Assembly (NCBI GenBank): GCA_902523185.1
Contig: CABYYJ010000004.1
Coordinates: 37,156 to 101,155, forward strand
DNA from: an uncultured Pelagibacteraceae bacterium
GTDB lineage: Bacteria; Pseudomonadota; Alphaproteobacteria; Pelagibacterales; Pelagibacteraceae
Direction of reading: 5' to 3'
DNA: 64,000 nt
A model generated the notes under the pieces. The model saw nothing but the letters and a program-made list of their open reading frames with translations, had not been told where the DNA came from and did no database searches. This document shows, in pieces, positions 32,890-42,358 of the stretch (positions within the stretch are counted from its first letter, which is position 1; each line of letters opens with the position of its first letter). Position numbers and translations under genes: made by a program.

Positions 32890-35517
32890 TTAAGCTTCCT
32901 TATAAGCGGTTGGCAAAATACCGCCGTTCTTCCAAAAGACAACTTCTTCAGGAACATCTAATCTGACATTTAGTTTTATATCAATTACGTCTCCTGTTTC
33001 TTTGTGAATTTTCATTTGCACTTTCTTTGTATTATCACTTATTTTATCGAGACCTAAGATACTAAATTGATCATTACTTTGTATTCCTATTTCTTCAATT
33101 CCTTGCCCTTTTTCAAATTCTAGTGGCAATAATCCCATACCAATTAAATTAGATCTGTGTATTCTCTCAAAACTTTTAGCCACAATTGCTCTCACTCCAA
33201 TTAATAAGGGACCTTTTGCAGCTACATCTCTTGATGAGCCGCAGCCATAATTTTCTCCAGCAATAACTATTATTTCTTTGTTCTCTTTCTTATACTCCAT
33301 TGCAACTTCATAAAGTCTTTTCACTTTATTTTCTGGATATTTAACAGTTAAACTTCCCTCTTGATTAGGTGTCATCAAATTTCTAAGTCTTAAACTTGCA
33401 AAAGTTGATCTTGCAACAATCTCATGATTAGCTCTTCTGGTTAAATAATTATTAAAATCTTTTGAATCAATTCCAAGCTCTGTTAAATAATCCCATGCAG
33501 CAGTACCTTTAGTGATAACACTCGATGGTGAAATATGATCTGTTGTAACTGAGTCTCCTAAAAGCACAATTGGTCTTGCTAATTTTATATCTTTGATTTC
33601 GTTATCTTCAGCCTTCTTCATATACGGTGGTTTTTTAATGTAAGTGCTATCAGGCCAATCATAATTATTTGAGTTTGAAACATTTAAATTTTCCCATAAT
33701 TCTCCGCCATCATTAACTTCTTTATACTTTTCTTTAAAAGTTTCAGATTTATAAAATTGGTCTATAATCTTATTCACTTCATTATTTGAAGGCCAAACAT
33801 TTTTAAAATAAATATCATTTCCTTTAGAATCTTTTCCTAAAGCATCTTTAGATAAATCTTTTTTTACTGAACCAAGAATTGAAAATAAAACTACTAACGC
33901 AGGAGATGCTAAGTAAGATGCTCTTATATTTGGGTGTATCCTACCTTGAAAATTTCTATTTCCAGATAAAACTGCAACAGAAAAAACTTTTTCTTTTTCA
34001 ATTGTGTTTGCTAAGTTCTCTTCTAATGGACCTGAACTTCCATTACAAGTAGTGCAACCAAATCCAACAACGTTAAAACCAAGTTCATCTAAATATTTTT
34101 GCAAACCAGATTTTTTTAAGATTTCAGCTGTAACTTTACTTCCGGGTGCAAAAGAGGTTTTTATTTTATTTTTCTTTTTAAAACCAAGGTTAATTAATTT
34201 TTTTGCAATTAAACCTGCTGCTATAACATTTTTTGGATTTGCAGTATTTGTACAGCTTGTAATAGCAGCTATCATAATATCTGCATCTTTGATTTTATAA
34301 CCTTGAGTGGGTACTTCGAATTCGTCATCCCTGAGATCTTTGCTATAAAGCATTTTAGAATGTTTATTAATTTCTTTTGAGAATTTTTCTAAATCAATTT
34401 TATCCTCAGGATTTTTTGGCCCTGACACACAAGGCTCTATCGTAGACAAGTCTAAATCTAGAACTCGATTATACTCTGGAGTAGTATTAGATTTTCTCCA
34501 TAAATTTTGGTACTTCGAATATTCTTCAACAATTTTTATTTCCTCTTCTGTCCTCCCTGTCATACTCAAATAATTTAAAGTTGATTTATCTACAGGAAAC
34601 AGAACTGCTGTTGCACCATACTCTGGAGCCATATTTGAAATAGTTGCTCTATCACCAACAGTCAAATTTTCAACTCCTTCACCACAAAATTCGATAAAAC
34701 TACCCACTACTTTGCTGTCTCTTAATAACTTTGTTATATACAAGACTAAATCTGTTGATGTAATTCCCTCTTTAAGTTGCTTTGTTAAATTCACACCTAC
34801 GACCTCTGGTACAGACATTGGTATTGTTTTTCCTAACATTGAAATTTCTGCCTCTACTCCGCCAACACCCCAACCTAAAACTCCTATAGCATTTACCATT
34901 GGCGTATGACTATCAGTACCAATGCAAGTATCAGGGTGAATTAAATTTAAATTTTTCTTTTGCTCTCTCCAAACAACTTTAGATAAATATTCAATATTTA
35001 CTTGATGGCAAATTCCTACTCCAGGTGGAATAACATTTACTTTATCCAAATATTTTGAGCACCATCTTAAAAAAGAAAAACGTTCAGAATTTCTTTCATA
35101 TTCTTTTCTCAAATTTTCAATTTCAGCTTTATCACTACCAAAATGATCTACTTGTAATGAGTGATCAATTACTAGATCAACAGGCACATTCGGTTGAATA
35201 TCTTTTGAGTTTATTCCTTTTTTTTGCAAAGCCTCTCTATAAGCAAGAAAGTCTACTAACATGACTTTACCTAAGATATCATGACTTAAAATCCTATTTG
35301 GAGCAAAATTTATAGGCTTTCCTAATTTTTTCTTTAAAATTGATTTTACTTGCTCTTCGGCATTGTTGTTTAGACCTAACAAATTTTGCCGAATAATGTT
35401 TTCTATTAATATTCTATAAGTATAGGGAACTTTATCTATGTCTTTAATGTTACTTATATCTACAAAATCATATTCTTTATTATTAATACTAATTTTTTTA
35501 AAATCTTCAGGTATCAT
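32890..35517 (-). CDS. acnD: AcnD-like Fe/S dehydratase (2-methylcitrate dehydratase type)
   Basis: An 875-residue aconitase-superfamily enzyme. [4Fe-4S] cysteines lie in S-C-T-N-T-A-N-P and G-C-T-T-C-N-G-S-S-G-P. The N-G-S-S after the CxxC resembles AcnD (C-N-G-M-S-G), while the general aconitase at 48785 has C-I-G-N-S-G. Together with prpF downstream this argues for an AcnD role, dehydrating 2-methylcitrate or a related tricarboxylate. The C-terminal swivel domain has G-S-S-R-D. A second general aconitase cannot be ruled out. Confidence 0.82.
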   Translation of the reverse strand: MIPEDFKKISINNKEYDFVDISNIKDIDKVPYTYRILIENIIRQNLLGLNNNAEEQVKSILKKKLGKPINFAPNRILSHDILGKVMLVDFLAYREALQKKGINSKDIQPNVPVDLVIDHSLQVDHFGSDKAEIENLRKEYERNSERFSFLRWCSKYLDKVNVIPPGVGICHQVNIEYLSKVVWREQKKNLNLIHPDTCIGTDSHTPMVNAIGVLGWGVGGVEAEISMLGKTIPMSVPEVVGVNLTKQLKEGITSTDLVLYITKLLRDSKVVGSFIEFCGEGVENLTVGDRATISNMAPEYGATAVLFPVDKSTLNYLSMTGRTEEEIKIVEEYSKYQNLWRKSNTTPEYNRVLDLDLSTIEPCVSGPKNPEDKIDLEKFSKEINKHSKMLYSKDLRDDEFEVPTQGYKIKDADIMIAAITSCTNTANPKNVIAAGLIAKKLINLGFKKKNKIKTSFAPGSKVTAEILKKSGLQKYLDELGFNVVGFGCTTCNGSSGPLEENLANTIEKEKVFSVAVLSGNRNFQGRIHPNIRASYLASPALVVLFSILGSVKKDLSKDALGKDSKGNDIYFKNVWPSNNEVNKIIDQFYKSETFKEKYKEVNDGGELWENLNVSNSNNYDWPDSTYIKKPPYMKKAEDNEIKDIKLARPIVLLGDSVTTDHISPSSVITKGTAAWDYLTELGIDSKDFNNYLTRRANHEIVARSTFASLRLRNLMTPNQEGSLTVKYPENKVKRLYEVAMEYKKENKEIIVIAGENYGCGSSRDVAAKGPLLIGVRAIVAKSFERIHRSNLIGMGLLPLEFEKGQGIEEIGIQSNDQFSILGLDKISDNTKKVQMKIHKETGDVIDIKLNVRLDVPEEVVFWKNGGILPTAYKEA

Positions 35518-35604
35518 AGAATTTCTTTTAACTTATTAATAAAAAGAATTATATAATATACTTAAAAAACTTAAAAATAATAGGCTATAACAGCTCAAAT
35601 AATT

Positions 35605-36666
35605 ATGAATTCAAGAAAAAGATATAAAAAATCTGAATTAATTAATTTTACATATAATATTTTGAAGAAAGTAGGCTTAAATAATTCAAATTCTAAAATA
35701 ATTTCAGATTTAATTATAAGAGCAGATGAAAGAGGAGTTTGGTCACATGGTATAGTTAGACTACCGGTATATGTAAATAGAATTGAGAAAAAAGCAGCTA
35801 AAAAGAATCCAAATTTTAAATTCAAAAAAATTTCAAATAATATTTTTCATTTATCCGGAGATAATGGTCTTGGGTATTTAGCTGCTAATGCAGGTGTAAA
35901 AAAATGTGTTTCTTTAGCCAAAGAAAAAGGTATAGGTCTAGTTGCGATAAGTAAAAGCAATCATTTCGGCATGGCCGCCAATTATTTAGAATTTGCAACA
36001 AAAAATAAATGTATTGCATGGGTATACACCAATGCTTCAAAAGCATTACCGCCTCACGGTGCTATGGCTCCATTTTTTGGTACAAGCCCTTTTGCATTTG
36101 GATGTCCGACAAAAAATAAAAATAAGCCCTTTATCTTAGACATGGCTTCATCCTCCGTAGCAAGGGGTAAATTAAAATTTGCAGCTCAAAAAAAAATCAA
36201 AATACCTTTCGGATATGCTTTAGATAAATTTGGGAAACCTACCAATGATGGGTCAAAGGCTTTTGAAGGTATTATGTTGCCTTTTGGAGGCATGAAAGGT
36301 GCCGGTATATCCTGGATGATGGATATAGTAGCAGGTATTTTTACTGGGGCAAACCATAGTGGCAAAGTTAAAAATGCAATCAATGATTTTTCTGGCCCGT
36401 CAAATGTAGGTCACTTAATGATTTGTATGAGGACAGATTTATTTCAGTCACATAATAGTTTTATAAAAAAAATTGAATTTGGTTTTAAAAAAGTAAAAAA
36501 ACTGAAAAAGGCAAAAGGTTTTAAGACAATTATGCACCCAGGAGAACCAGAATATTTAAATTATCTTTCAAATAAAAAAAAAGGTATTAGTCTGTCCAAG
36601 GGTATAATTGTTGAGCTCAATAAACTAGCACAAAAATATAAAGTAAAGACTCCTTTTAAAATTTAG
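35605..36666 (+). CDS. Ldh2-family (malate/L-lactate/sulfolactate) dehydrogenase
   Basis: A 353-residue NAD(P)-dependent oxidoreductase of the MDH/LDH2 family, unrelated to classical malate dehydrogenase. Seen: R-A-D-E-R-G-V-W-S-H-G near residue 38, S-N-H-F-G-M-A-A near 120, F-G-T-S-P-F-A-F-G-C-P and L-D-M-A-S-S near 155-180, and G-G-M-K-G-A-G-I-S-W-M-M-D near 235. Known substrates include malate, 2-hydroxyacids, ureidoglycolate and (R)-sulfolactate. It is divergent from acnD and converges, with an 11-base overlap, on the TcuA-like gene. Confidence 0.85.
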   Translation: MNSRKRYKKSELINFTYNILKKVGLNNSNSKIISDLIIRADERGVWSHGIVRLPVYVNRIEKKAAKKNPNFKFKKISNNIFHLSGDNGLGYLAANAGVKKCVSLAKEKGIGLVAISKSNHFGMAANYLEFATKNKCIAWVYTNASKALPPHGAMAPFFGTSPFAFGCPTKNKNKPFILDMASSSVARGKLKFAAQKKIKIPFGYALDKFGKPTNDGSKAFEGIMLPFGGMKGAGISWMMDIVAGIFTGANHSGKVKNAINDFSGPSNVGHLMICMRTDLFQSHNSFIKKIEFGFKKVKKLKKAKGFKTIMHPGEPEYLNYLSNKKKGISLSKGIIVELNKLAQKYKVKTPFKI

Positions 36667-38125
36667 CTGCTGATTCTCCTGCAATTTTTCCAAAAACTGC
36701 TCCAGACGTAAGCCCACTACCTCCGGGATAATTAAAATAAAAAATTCCACCAATTATCTCGCCTGCTGCAAACAACCCTTTAATAGGTTTTCTAAATTTA
36801 TTTAAAACCTGGCAGCTTTTATTTACCTTTAATCCTCCAAAGGTAAAAGTTATTCCACATGTTACACCATAAGCATAAAATGGCGGCTTATCAATTAAGT
36901 TTGCCCAATTAGTTTTATTTATTTTTAATCCAATTGTTTTTTTTCCGTCTTTAATTGTTGGGTCAAACTTAATATTTTTTGTAACAGCATTATTATATAA
37001 AAAGATTGTTTTTAAAGCTTTCGATTTGTTAATTCCTTTGATCTTATGTATCAAATCTTTAATAGAGTTAGCCTTTACCATTGTTGCAGATTTTACATCA
37101 TACTCTGGATATAACATATGGCGTACTTTTTTATCAAAAATTTGCCAACCAACTTGTTTAGGTTGGTTTATCACTTCACGTCCAAACTTAGCATAAGTAA
37201 AATTTCTAAAATCTTCTCCTTCATCAACAAATCTTTCGCCTTTCAAATTTAAAACTATTCCCCAAGGATAACTAATTTTTCTATACTTATTGCTAATTTT
37301 TAAGTCACTAAACTCAGGACCATTCATGTCATGGAAAACCGCGTGACATCCTGACCAGTTCCCAAATGGCATAGCTCCGATTTTCAAGGCCATACTTAAT
37401 CCATCACCTGTATTGTGTCTTGTTCCTCTTACTTTAGCTGCTTCCCAGCCCACACCTAAATGCTTCTTTCTCATTTTTGAGCTAGACTCGAACCCACCAC
37501 AGGCAAGTATCACAGATTTTGAAAATATTTTCTTAATCTTTTTTTTATGTAATATTTTTACACCACATACAATTTTTTTTTCATAAATTAATTCAGTTAC
37601 TGCTGTATCGTATTGAATTTTAATTCCATTTTTTTTTACTATGTTCAATAATGAGTCGACTAGCTTTTCACCTTGTCCGTTTACTTCTAATGTGAGGCCG
37701 CCCCAATACTTCATTATTCCGTTTACTTTAAAGGATTGTCTTCCTTTTATTGGTTTAAATTTTAAACCTTTTTTACTTAACCAATGTATTGTCTCGAAGC
37801 TTTTTGAGGTTAATGTTTTAGACAAATATTTATCCGTCTTTCCTTGAGTAACTTTGTTCATATCTCTTAGGAAATTTGAAGAAGTATACTTACCATAATC
37901 AATTTTTTTTGTATGCTTTAAGTTAGGAATTATTTTTTTTAAATCTGAAAAACCTTTATAAGCAAATCTGTAAGCTCCATTGGTGTATCTGCTATTACCA
38001 CCGCGATCTTTTTTTGAAGCCTTCTCTAGAACTAAAATATTTTTTGCACCATTTTCTTTTGCTGATATTGCCGCAGAAAGAGCAGCATTTCCCGCTCCAA
38101 CAATTATTAAATCAAAAGTATCCAT
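36656..38125 (-). CDS. FAD-dependent dehydrogenase, TcuA (tricarballylate dehydrogenase)-like
   Basis: A 489-residue flavoprotein of the fumarate-reductase/succinate-dehydrogenase family. FAD motif: V-G-A-G-N-A-A-L-S-A-A near residue 8; then R-G-G-N-S-R-Y-T near 42 and K-V-T-Q-G-K-T-D-K-Y-L near 92, both resembling TcuA (RGGNS and KVTGGKT). The C-terminus has G-L-F-A-A-G-E-I-I-G-G and Y-P-G-G-S-G-L-T-S-G-A. TcuA oxidises tricarballylate to cis-aconitate, which would feed the aconitase-type enzymes here. Other family members reduce urocanate or 3-oxosteroids, so the substrate is a hypothesis. Confidence 0.78.
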   Translation of the reverse strand: MDTFDLIIVGAGNAALSAAISAKENGAKNILVLEKASKKDRGGNSRYTNGAYRFAYKGFSDLKKIIPNLKHTKKIDYGKYTSSNFLRDMNKVTQGKTDKYLSKTLTSKSFETIHWLSKKGLKFKPIKGRQSFKVNGIMKYWGGLTLEVNGQGEKLVDSLLNIVKKNGIKIQYDTAVTELIYEKKIVCGVKILHKKKIKKIFSKSVILACGGFESSSKMRKKHLGVGWEAAKVRGTRHNTGDGLSMALKIGAMPFGNWSGCHAVFHDMNGPEFSDLKISNKYRKISYPWGIVLNLKGERFVDEGEDFRNFTYAKFGREVINQPKQVGWQIFDKKVRHMLYPEYDVKSATMVKANSIKDLIHKIKGINKSKALKTIFLYNNAVTKNIKFDPTIKDGKKTIGLKINKTNWANLIDKPPFYAYGVTCGITFTFGGLKVNKSCQVLNKFRKPIKGLFAAGEIIGGIFYFNYPGGSGLTSGAVFGKIAGESAAKF

Positions 38126-38228
38126 TACTTTGTTTTATTATATTTATTTAAAAGATAAAGATAAATTTTGTTTTACAATATAAAACTAAAAATCTATTAT
38201 GAAACGGATAGCAATATTTTGAAAATAA

Positions 38229-39653
38229 TTATTTAGATAAAAGCTTACTTAATTTAGAAATATCTTTTACTTTTTCAAGATTTCTCACCAATGCAATAAG
38301 GGCTTTTGATTTTTTTGATGGCCACTTAGCGAACTCACAACAACCTAAAAATTTGTCTGCAACTTCATCGTAAGACATTGGAATCATAGGGCTTCCTTTA
38401 CCAAAATCTCCACGACCAGATATTTTCTTTCCATTTTTTAAATGTATATCGATTATTGTAGTCATTTTGTCGTATCCAGCTGCCTCAGCAACTTTGTTCT
38501 TGTAAAAATTGACTTTTCTTAGCATTTGCTGCACATCTGGTTTGTTTATTCTTTTGTCTTGATACTCAGGAATATAAGCACGTCTTTGAACTAAAAGGAT
38601 AGCCATCGAATATTCCATACTAAACTTCGCTTGGAATTCGTTTGTAGGTCTATGGTGGATTAAAGCGTTTTGCATATTATGGTTAGTGCCTACATCAACC
38701 TTAACAACTTCATTTGGCTTGATGTCATGTTTCAAAATTAATTCAAGCATTTTTGTCATTCCTGGATGTGTTAATGAACCACAAGGGTGAGGTTTGATTG
38801 AAACACCAGGTTTCGAAAAAGTCCATGGTCTTCCAAGCTGGCCCTTTACTGAATTTAAATTGTAGCCTCCACCATGAGCTTGGAAAAACCCTCTTGGTGA
38901 CTCCAAAATTTTATCAGTGGCTGACCATCCAAAACCGACTAAGTCGCAAGCAACGACACCACTTTCAGCAGCTCTCCCTGCGTGTAATGGTTTTGTCATT
39001 GTACCAAAATTTTCTCTTAAGCCAGCGCTCATTGTAGCTGCGATAGCTAAAGATTGTTGGATTTGAGATACATTATAACCTCTAATTTTTGCAGCAGCAG
39101 CAGCAGAAGCTAAAGTCCCACAAGTTGCTGTCGAATGAAAACCATGTTGATAGTGCCTTGGCGACATTGCTTCAGAAACCTTACATTCAACATCCACACC
39201 AATTAAGTATGCATTTAAAAAAGCTTTACCATTAATTTTTTTTAACTCACCCTCAGCAAAAGCACTTGGTAAACAAGGTGCAGTTGGATGTGTCAACAAG
39301 CCATAAACTCTATCTTTTTGAACAGCTAATTGAGTATCATCGTAGTCATCAGAGTGTATTCCGGTACCGTTGGCTAAAGCAGCAAATCGAGATGTCACTT
39401 TCATTTTTGAACCAATTACAGTAGCTCTTCCTTTCGCAGAGTTATTTTTAATATGTTTAAATAAATAATCTCCAGTTCTTGCAACTGATCCTGATAAAGC
39501 TAACCCGAAACCATCTAAAATGTGTTTTTTAGCTAACTCAACAACGTTTTTAGGAATTGATTGATACTTATTTTTTTTAACAAATTCGGCAACGTACTTT
39601 GTAAGATTTTTTCCTTTATCTGATTTAATATTTGGTGTGTAAGCTTTTCCCAT
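38229..39653 (-). CDS. MmgE/PrpD-family protein (copy D)
   Basis: A 474-residue PrpD-superfamily protein. A-N-G-T-G-I-H-S-D-D-Y-D-D-T-Q near residue 95 carries the H-x-x-D-Y-D-D active-site pattern, followed by H-P-T-A-P-C-L-P-S-A and H-G-F-H-S-T-A-T-C-G-T near 170. It is not closely similar by eye to copies A-C. It is divergent from the IclR gene, with about 90 bases between, so IclR may control it. The 103 bases between it and the TcuA-like gene hold nothing recognisable. Confidence 0.82.
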   Translation of the reverse strand: MGKAYTPNIKSDKGKNLTKYVAEFVKKNKYQSIPKNVVELAKKHILDGFGLALSGSVARTGDYLFKHIKNNSAKGRATVIGSKMKVTSRFAALANGTGIHSDDYDDTQLAVQKDRVYGLLTHPTAPCLPSAFAEGELKKINGKAFLNAYLIGVDVECKVSEAMSPRHYQHGFHSTATCGTLASAAAAAKIRGYNVSQIQQSLAIAATMSAGLRENFGTMTKPLHAGRAAESGVVACDLVGFGWSATDKILESPRGFFQAHGGGYNLNSVKGQLGRPWTFSKPGVSIKPHPCGSLTHPGMTKMLELILKHDIKPNEVVKVDVGTNHNMQNALIHHRPTNEFQAKFSMEYSMAILLVQRRAYIPEYQDKRINKPDVQQMLRKVNFYKNKVAEAAGYDKMTTIIDIHLKNGKKISGRGDFGKGSPMIPMSYDEVADKFLGCCEFAKWPSKKSKALIALVRNLEKVKDISKLSKLLSK

Positions 39654-39726
39654 AACAATTTGTAGTGATTTCTTAGTTCAGCAAAAAAAATATAGATTGT
39701 CAACAAATTTTATAATATAAAATGTC

Positions 39727-39745
39727 TGTTTCACAATGCAAAACA
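39727..39745. promoter_or_regulatory. Imperfect palindrome, candidate IclR operator
   Basis: The two 9-base half-sites (39727-39735 and 39737-39745) match at 7 of 9 positions around one central A. It sits 1 base before the IclR-family start codon, in the divergent promoter region shared with PrpD copy D. Position and symmetry suggest an autoregulatory operator; binding is not shown. Confidence 0.35.
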
Positions 39746-39746
39746 C

Positions 39747-40424
39747 ATGAGTAACATTAAAGTTCTAGACAAAACTTTTCAGATTTTAAATTCATTTGAT
39801 GATGCTAACAAAAGTGTTTCTTTAAAAGAACTTTCCTCAACCACAAAGCTAAATAAATCTACAATTTTAAGGATTTGTAACTCACTAATTAAATACAATT
39901 TTTTAATCAAAAATGAAATTAATGGAAGCTATCGGTTAGGACCAGGTAGTTGGAAATTAGGTTCAATTTACAACTCAAACTTTAAATCAGGAGAAGAGAT
40001 AAGGTCAATACTAAATAGAATACTGGAGTCTACGGGGCAATCAGCTGGGTATTGGGTAAAAGCAGGTAGTAAAAAAGTTTGTTTGTATAGAGTAAACTCA
40101 AAGTCGGAACTTAACCATTATGTAGTTGAAGGAACTACATTTGAGTTAAAATCGGCTACTGGAAAAGTAATAAAAGCTTTTACTCAAAATGATCAAGAGC
40201 TCAAAAATTTGATAAATAAAAAAGGTTATATCTATACTGCAGGAGAAAGATTGGATAACATAGCAAGTGTCGCTGTTCCAATATTTAACAATAAGGAAAA
40301 TTTTACTGGTACATTAAGTATATCTGGTTGGAGACAATTTTTTACAAATAAATCAGTGGCAAAATTTTATAAAATTTTATCCGGGTATCAAAATCAAATG
40401 AAAAGACTTGTATCTAATGAATAA
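39747..40424 (+). CDS. IclR-family transcriptional regulator
   Basis: A 225-residue regulator: an N-terminal winged helix-turn-helix (residues 5-60, with L-D-K-T-F-Q-I-L-N-S-F and K-S-T-I-L-R-I-C-N-S-L as recognition helix) and a C-terminal effector-binding domain ending in V-A-V-P-I-F-N and G-T-L-S-I-S-G. IclR-type proteins usually sense an intermediate of the pathway they control, often a small organic acid. It is the only transcription factor in the carboxylate block, is divergent from PrpD copy D and is coupled to the PrpB-like lyase downstream. Confidence 0.88.
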   Translation: MSNIKVLDKTFQILNSFDDANKSVSLKELSSTTKLNKSTILRICNSLIKYNFLIKNEINGSYRLGPGSWKLGSIYNSNFKSGEEIRSILNRILESTGQSAGYWVKAGSKKVCLYRVNSKSELNHYVVEGTTFELKSATGKVIKAFTQNDQELKNLINKKGYIYTAGERLDNIASVAVPIFNNKENFTGTLSISGWRQFFTNKSVAKFYKILSGYQNQMKRLVSNE

Positions 40425-41259
40425 AAAAACTCAAACATTAAAAAAGTATTTTAATGATAAAAAATCTTATAAAATCCCAACTTGCCATGACCCTCTTTCT
40501 ATTAAGTTAATTGAAAAAAAGGGTTTTAAAATTGGATTTATAGGAGGTTTCGCACTTTCATCTGCTAGCTTTGGGTATCCGGATGCTAGTATAATTTCTA
40601 GAAAAGAACTTGTTAAATCAACCAAACTAATTTGTAATCAATCAAAAATTCCAATTATTGTAGATGCTGATACTGGTTTTGGAGATTTGAAGAATGTTTT
40701 TAAAACAGTCAAGGATCTTTCTAACGCTGGTGCATCCGCTTTAATCTTAGAGGATCAGGTATTTCCAAAAATATGTGCCTTAACAGATAAAGTAAAATTG
40801 CTAGATATGAAAAATGCATCAAAGAGAATTAAAACAGCAATTAAAGCCTCCAAAAAAACAAAAGGTATTTTAATAATAGCAAGAACTGATGCTTTAACTA
40901 CCAATTCAGTCAAAGAAGCTGTAATTAGAGCAAATTTATATAAAAAATTAGGAGCTGATGCAATTTTTATTACAGGGATTAATAATACTAAGCAAGCAGA
41001 TCTAATTTCTAAAGAAGTTAAAAACATTCCACTTTTTATAAATATCACAGAAAAAATTAAATTTAATATGAATAAAATTAAAAAGAGTAGCTTTAAGTTT
41101 ATTTTATATTCTCAACAGGTGCTAAATAGCTATGTCGACTCAACAAATCAAACACTCGACTTAATTAAAAAAAATAAAAACCCTAAATTCAAAAACAAAG
41201 CAAGCGATACCTTAAATTTACTAGAATTAAAAAGATATCTAAAAATAAAACAAAATTAA
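40417..41259 (+). CDS. Isocitrate lyase/PEP-mutase-family lyase (PrpB-like)
   Basis: A 280-residue alpha/beta-barrel protein. V-D-A-D-T-G-F-G-D near residue 85 binds magnesium, and A-L-I-L-E-D-Q-V-F-P-K follows near 110. In methylisocitrate lyase the next motif is K-R-C-G-H. Here it reads P-K-I-C-A-L-T, so the cysteine is kept but the lysine/arginine, glycine and histidine are not. The enzyme may therefore cleave a different 2-hydroxy- or oxo-acid, such as a malonate- or oxaloacetate-like compound. Start ATG 40417 overlaps the IclR stop by 8 bases. Confidence 0.8.
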   Translation: MNKKTQTLKKYFNDKKSYKIPTCHDPLSIKLIEKKGFKIGFIGGFALSSASFGYPDASIISRKELVKSTKLICNQSKIPIIVDADTGFGDLKNVFKTVKDLSNAGASALILEDQVFPKICALTDKVKLLDMKNASKRIKTAIKASKKTKGILIIARTDALTTNSVKEAVIRANLYKKLGADAIFITGINNTKQADLISKEVKNIPLFINITEKIKFNMNKIKKSSFKFILYSQQVLNSYVDSTNQTLDLIKKNKNPKFKNKASDTLNLLELKRYLKIKQN

Positions 41260-41261
41260 TT

Positions 41262-42319
41262 ATGAAAAATTATTATTTAGCAATGAAGAGAAGTTATAAG
41301 AGTATCTTAATAGGTATAGTAGGGGGCTATCTTGCTACATTAATAAATTTACCTCTACCATGGCTTTTAGGAGCTTTGTTGTTAAATCTTGTAGTATCTT
41401 TTACTAGTTACAAAATTACTTTTGATAAAAAAATTTTTCTTCCTGTTTTATTAATAATTGGTGTAATACTTGCTGGATCATTTAATATTTCATTACTATA
41501 TAAAATCCATCTTTGGATTTACTCTTCTATCGCAATGATTATATGTACAATCGTTGGAACAGTAGTAGTTGCATTTTATTTTGTAAAAATTTGTAAATTT
41601 AAAAAATATGTCTCAACATTGGCTGCTTTACCTGGTGCATTTGTTGTTATATCAACTGCAATTAGCGATATTACAAATAATAAAAAAGAAAGAGGCCAAG
41701 TAGTTATTCCTCAAGCTACTAGAGTATTATTTGTTGTTCTTTTTTACCTTTTATATTTGTTACCCAAATAGGCTATCAAGAAATAGACTCTTTTGGAAAT
41801 ATTGCTACTTATAATTTAAGATATTTTCTGGAAATAATTTTTTTAATTATTGTTTCTTTAATTGGAACAAAAGTTTTAGAAAAATTTAGAATACCATCTG
41901 CTCCAATACTAGCAGCAATGATAGTCGCTGGTTTTTTCTATACCCTAGAACTAACAACTGCACGTTTCCCTGATATTTTTATTAATGTAGCCCTAGTTTT
42001 TTTAGGATCTGCGATTGGGTGTAGATTAAGTGGATTAGCACCCAAAGAAATATTATTTTTTTCTTTTCATGGTGCTATAATGTCAGCAATATTACTAGGT
42101 ATTGCCGCTATTTTTGCTTACATTTTAAAAATATATTTAGGCTTTGACTTCATGGCTGCCTTTTTAAGTTTTGCTCCAGGAGGGCTTCATGAGGTAGTAG
42201 TTATAAGTGTAGCTTATGACATTGACCCATTATTTGTGACTTACCATCATTTTCTAAGAGTATTTTTTATAATTTTTTCTGTTCCATTTATTTTAAAGTT
42301 TTTAAGGAAAAAAAAATAA
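41262..42319 (+). pseudogene. AbrB-family (PF05145-type) membrane protein, frameshifted
   Basis: The first frame (41262-41771) gives 169 residues with the family's N-terminal half: G-I-V-G-G-Y-L-A-T-L-I-N-L-P-L-P-W-L-L-G-A and L-A-A-L-P-G-A-F-V-V-I. The second frame stays open from before 41771 through ATG 41918 to 42319 and gives the second half, with F-L-G-S-A-I-G-C-R and F-A-P-G-G-L-H-E. One extra T in the T6 run at 41740-41745 would join them into one protein of about 350 residues, the family length. It is either a recent pseudogene, a sequencing error or a slippage site. Genes of this family are often found near TTT transporters. Confidence 0.8.
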
Positions 42320-42358
42320 AATTGCATTAACCTTTTCAAGATATAAAATGAAAACTTT

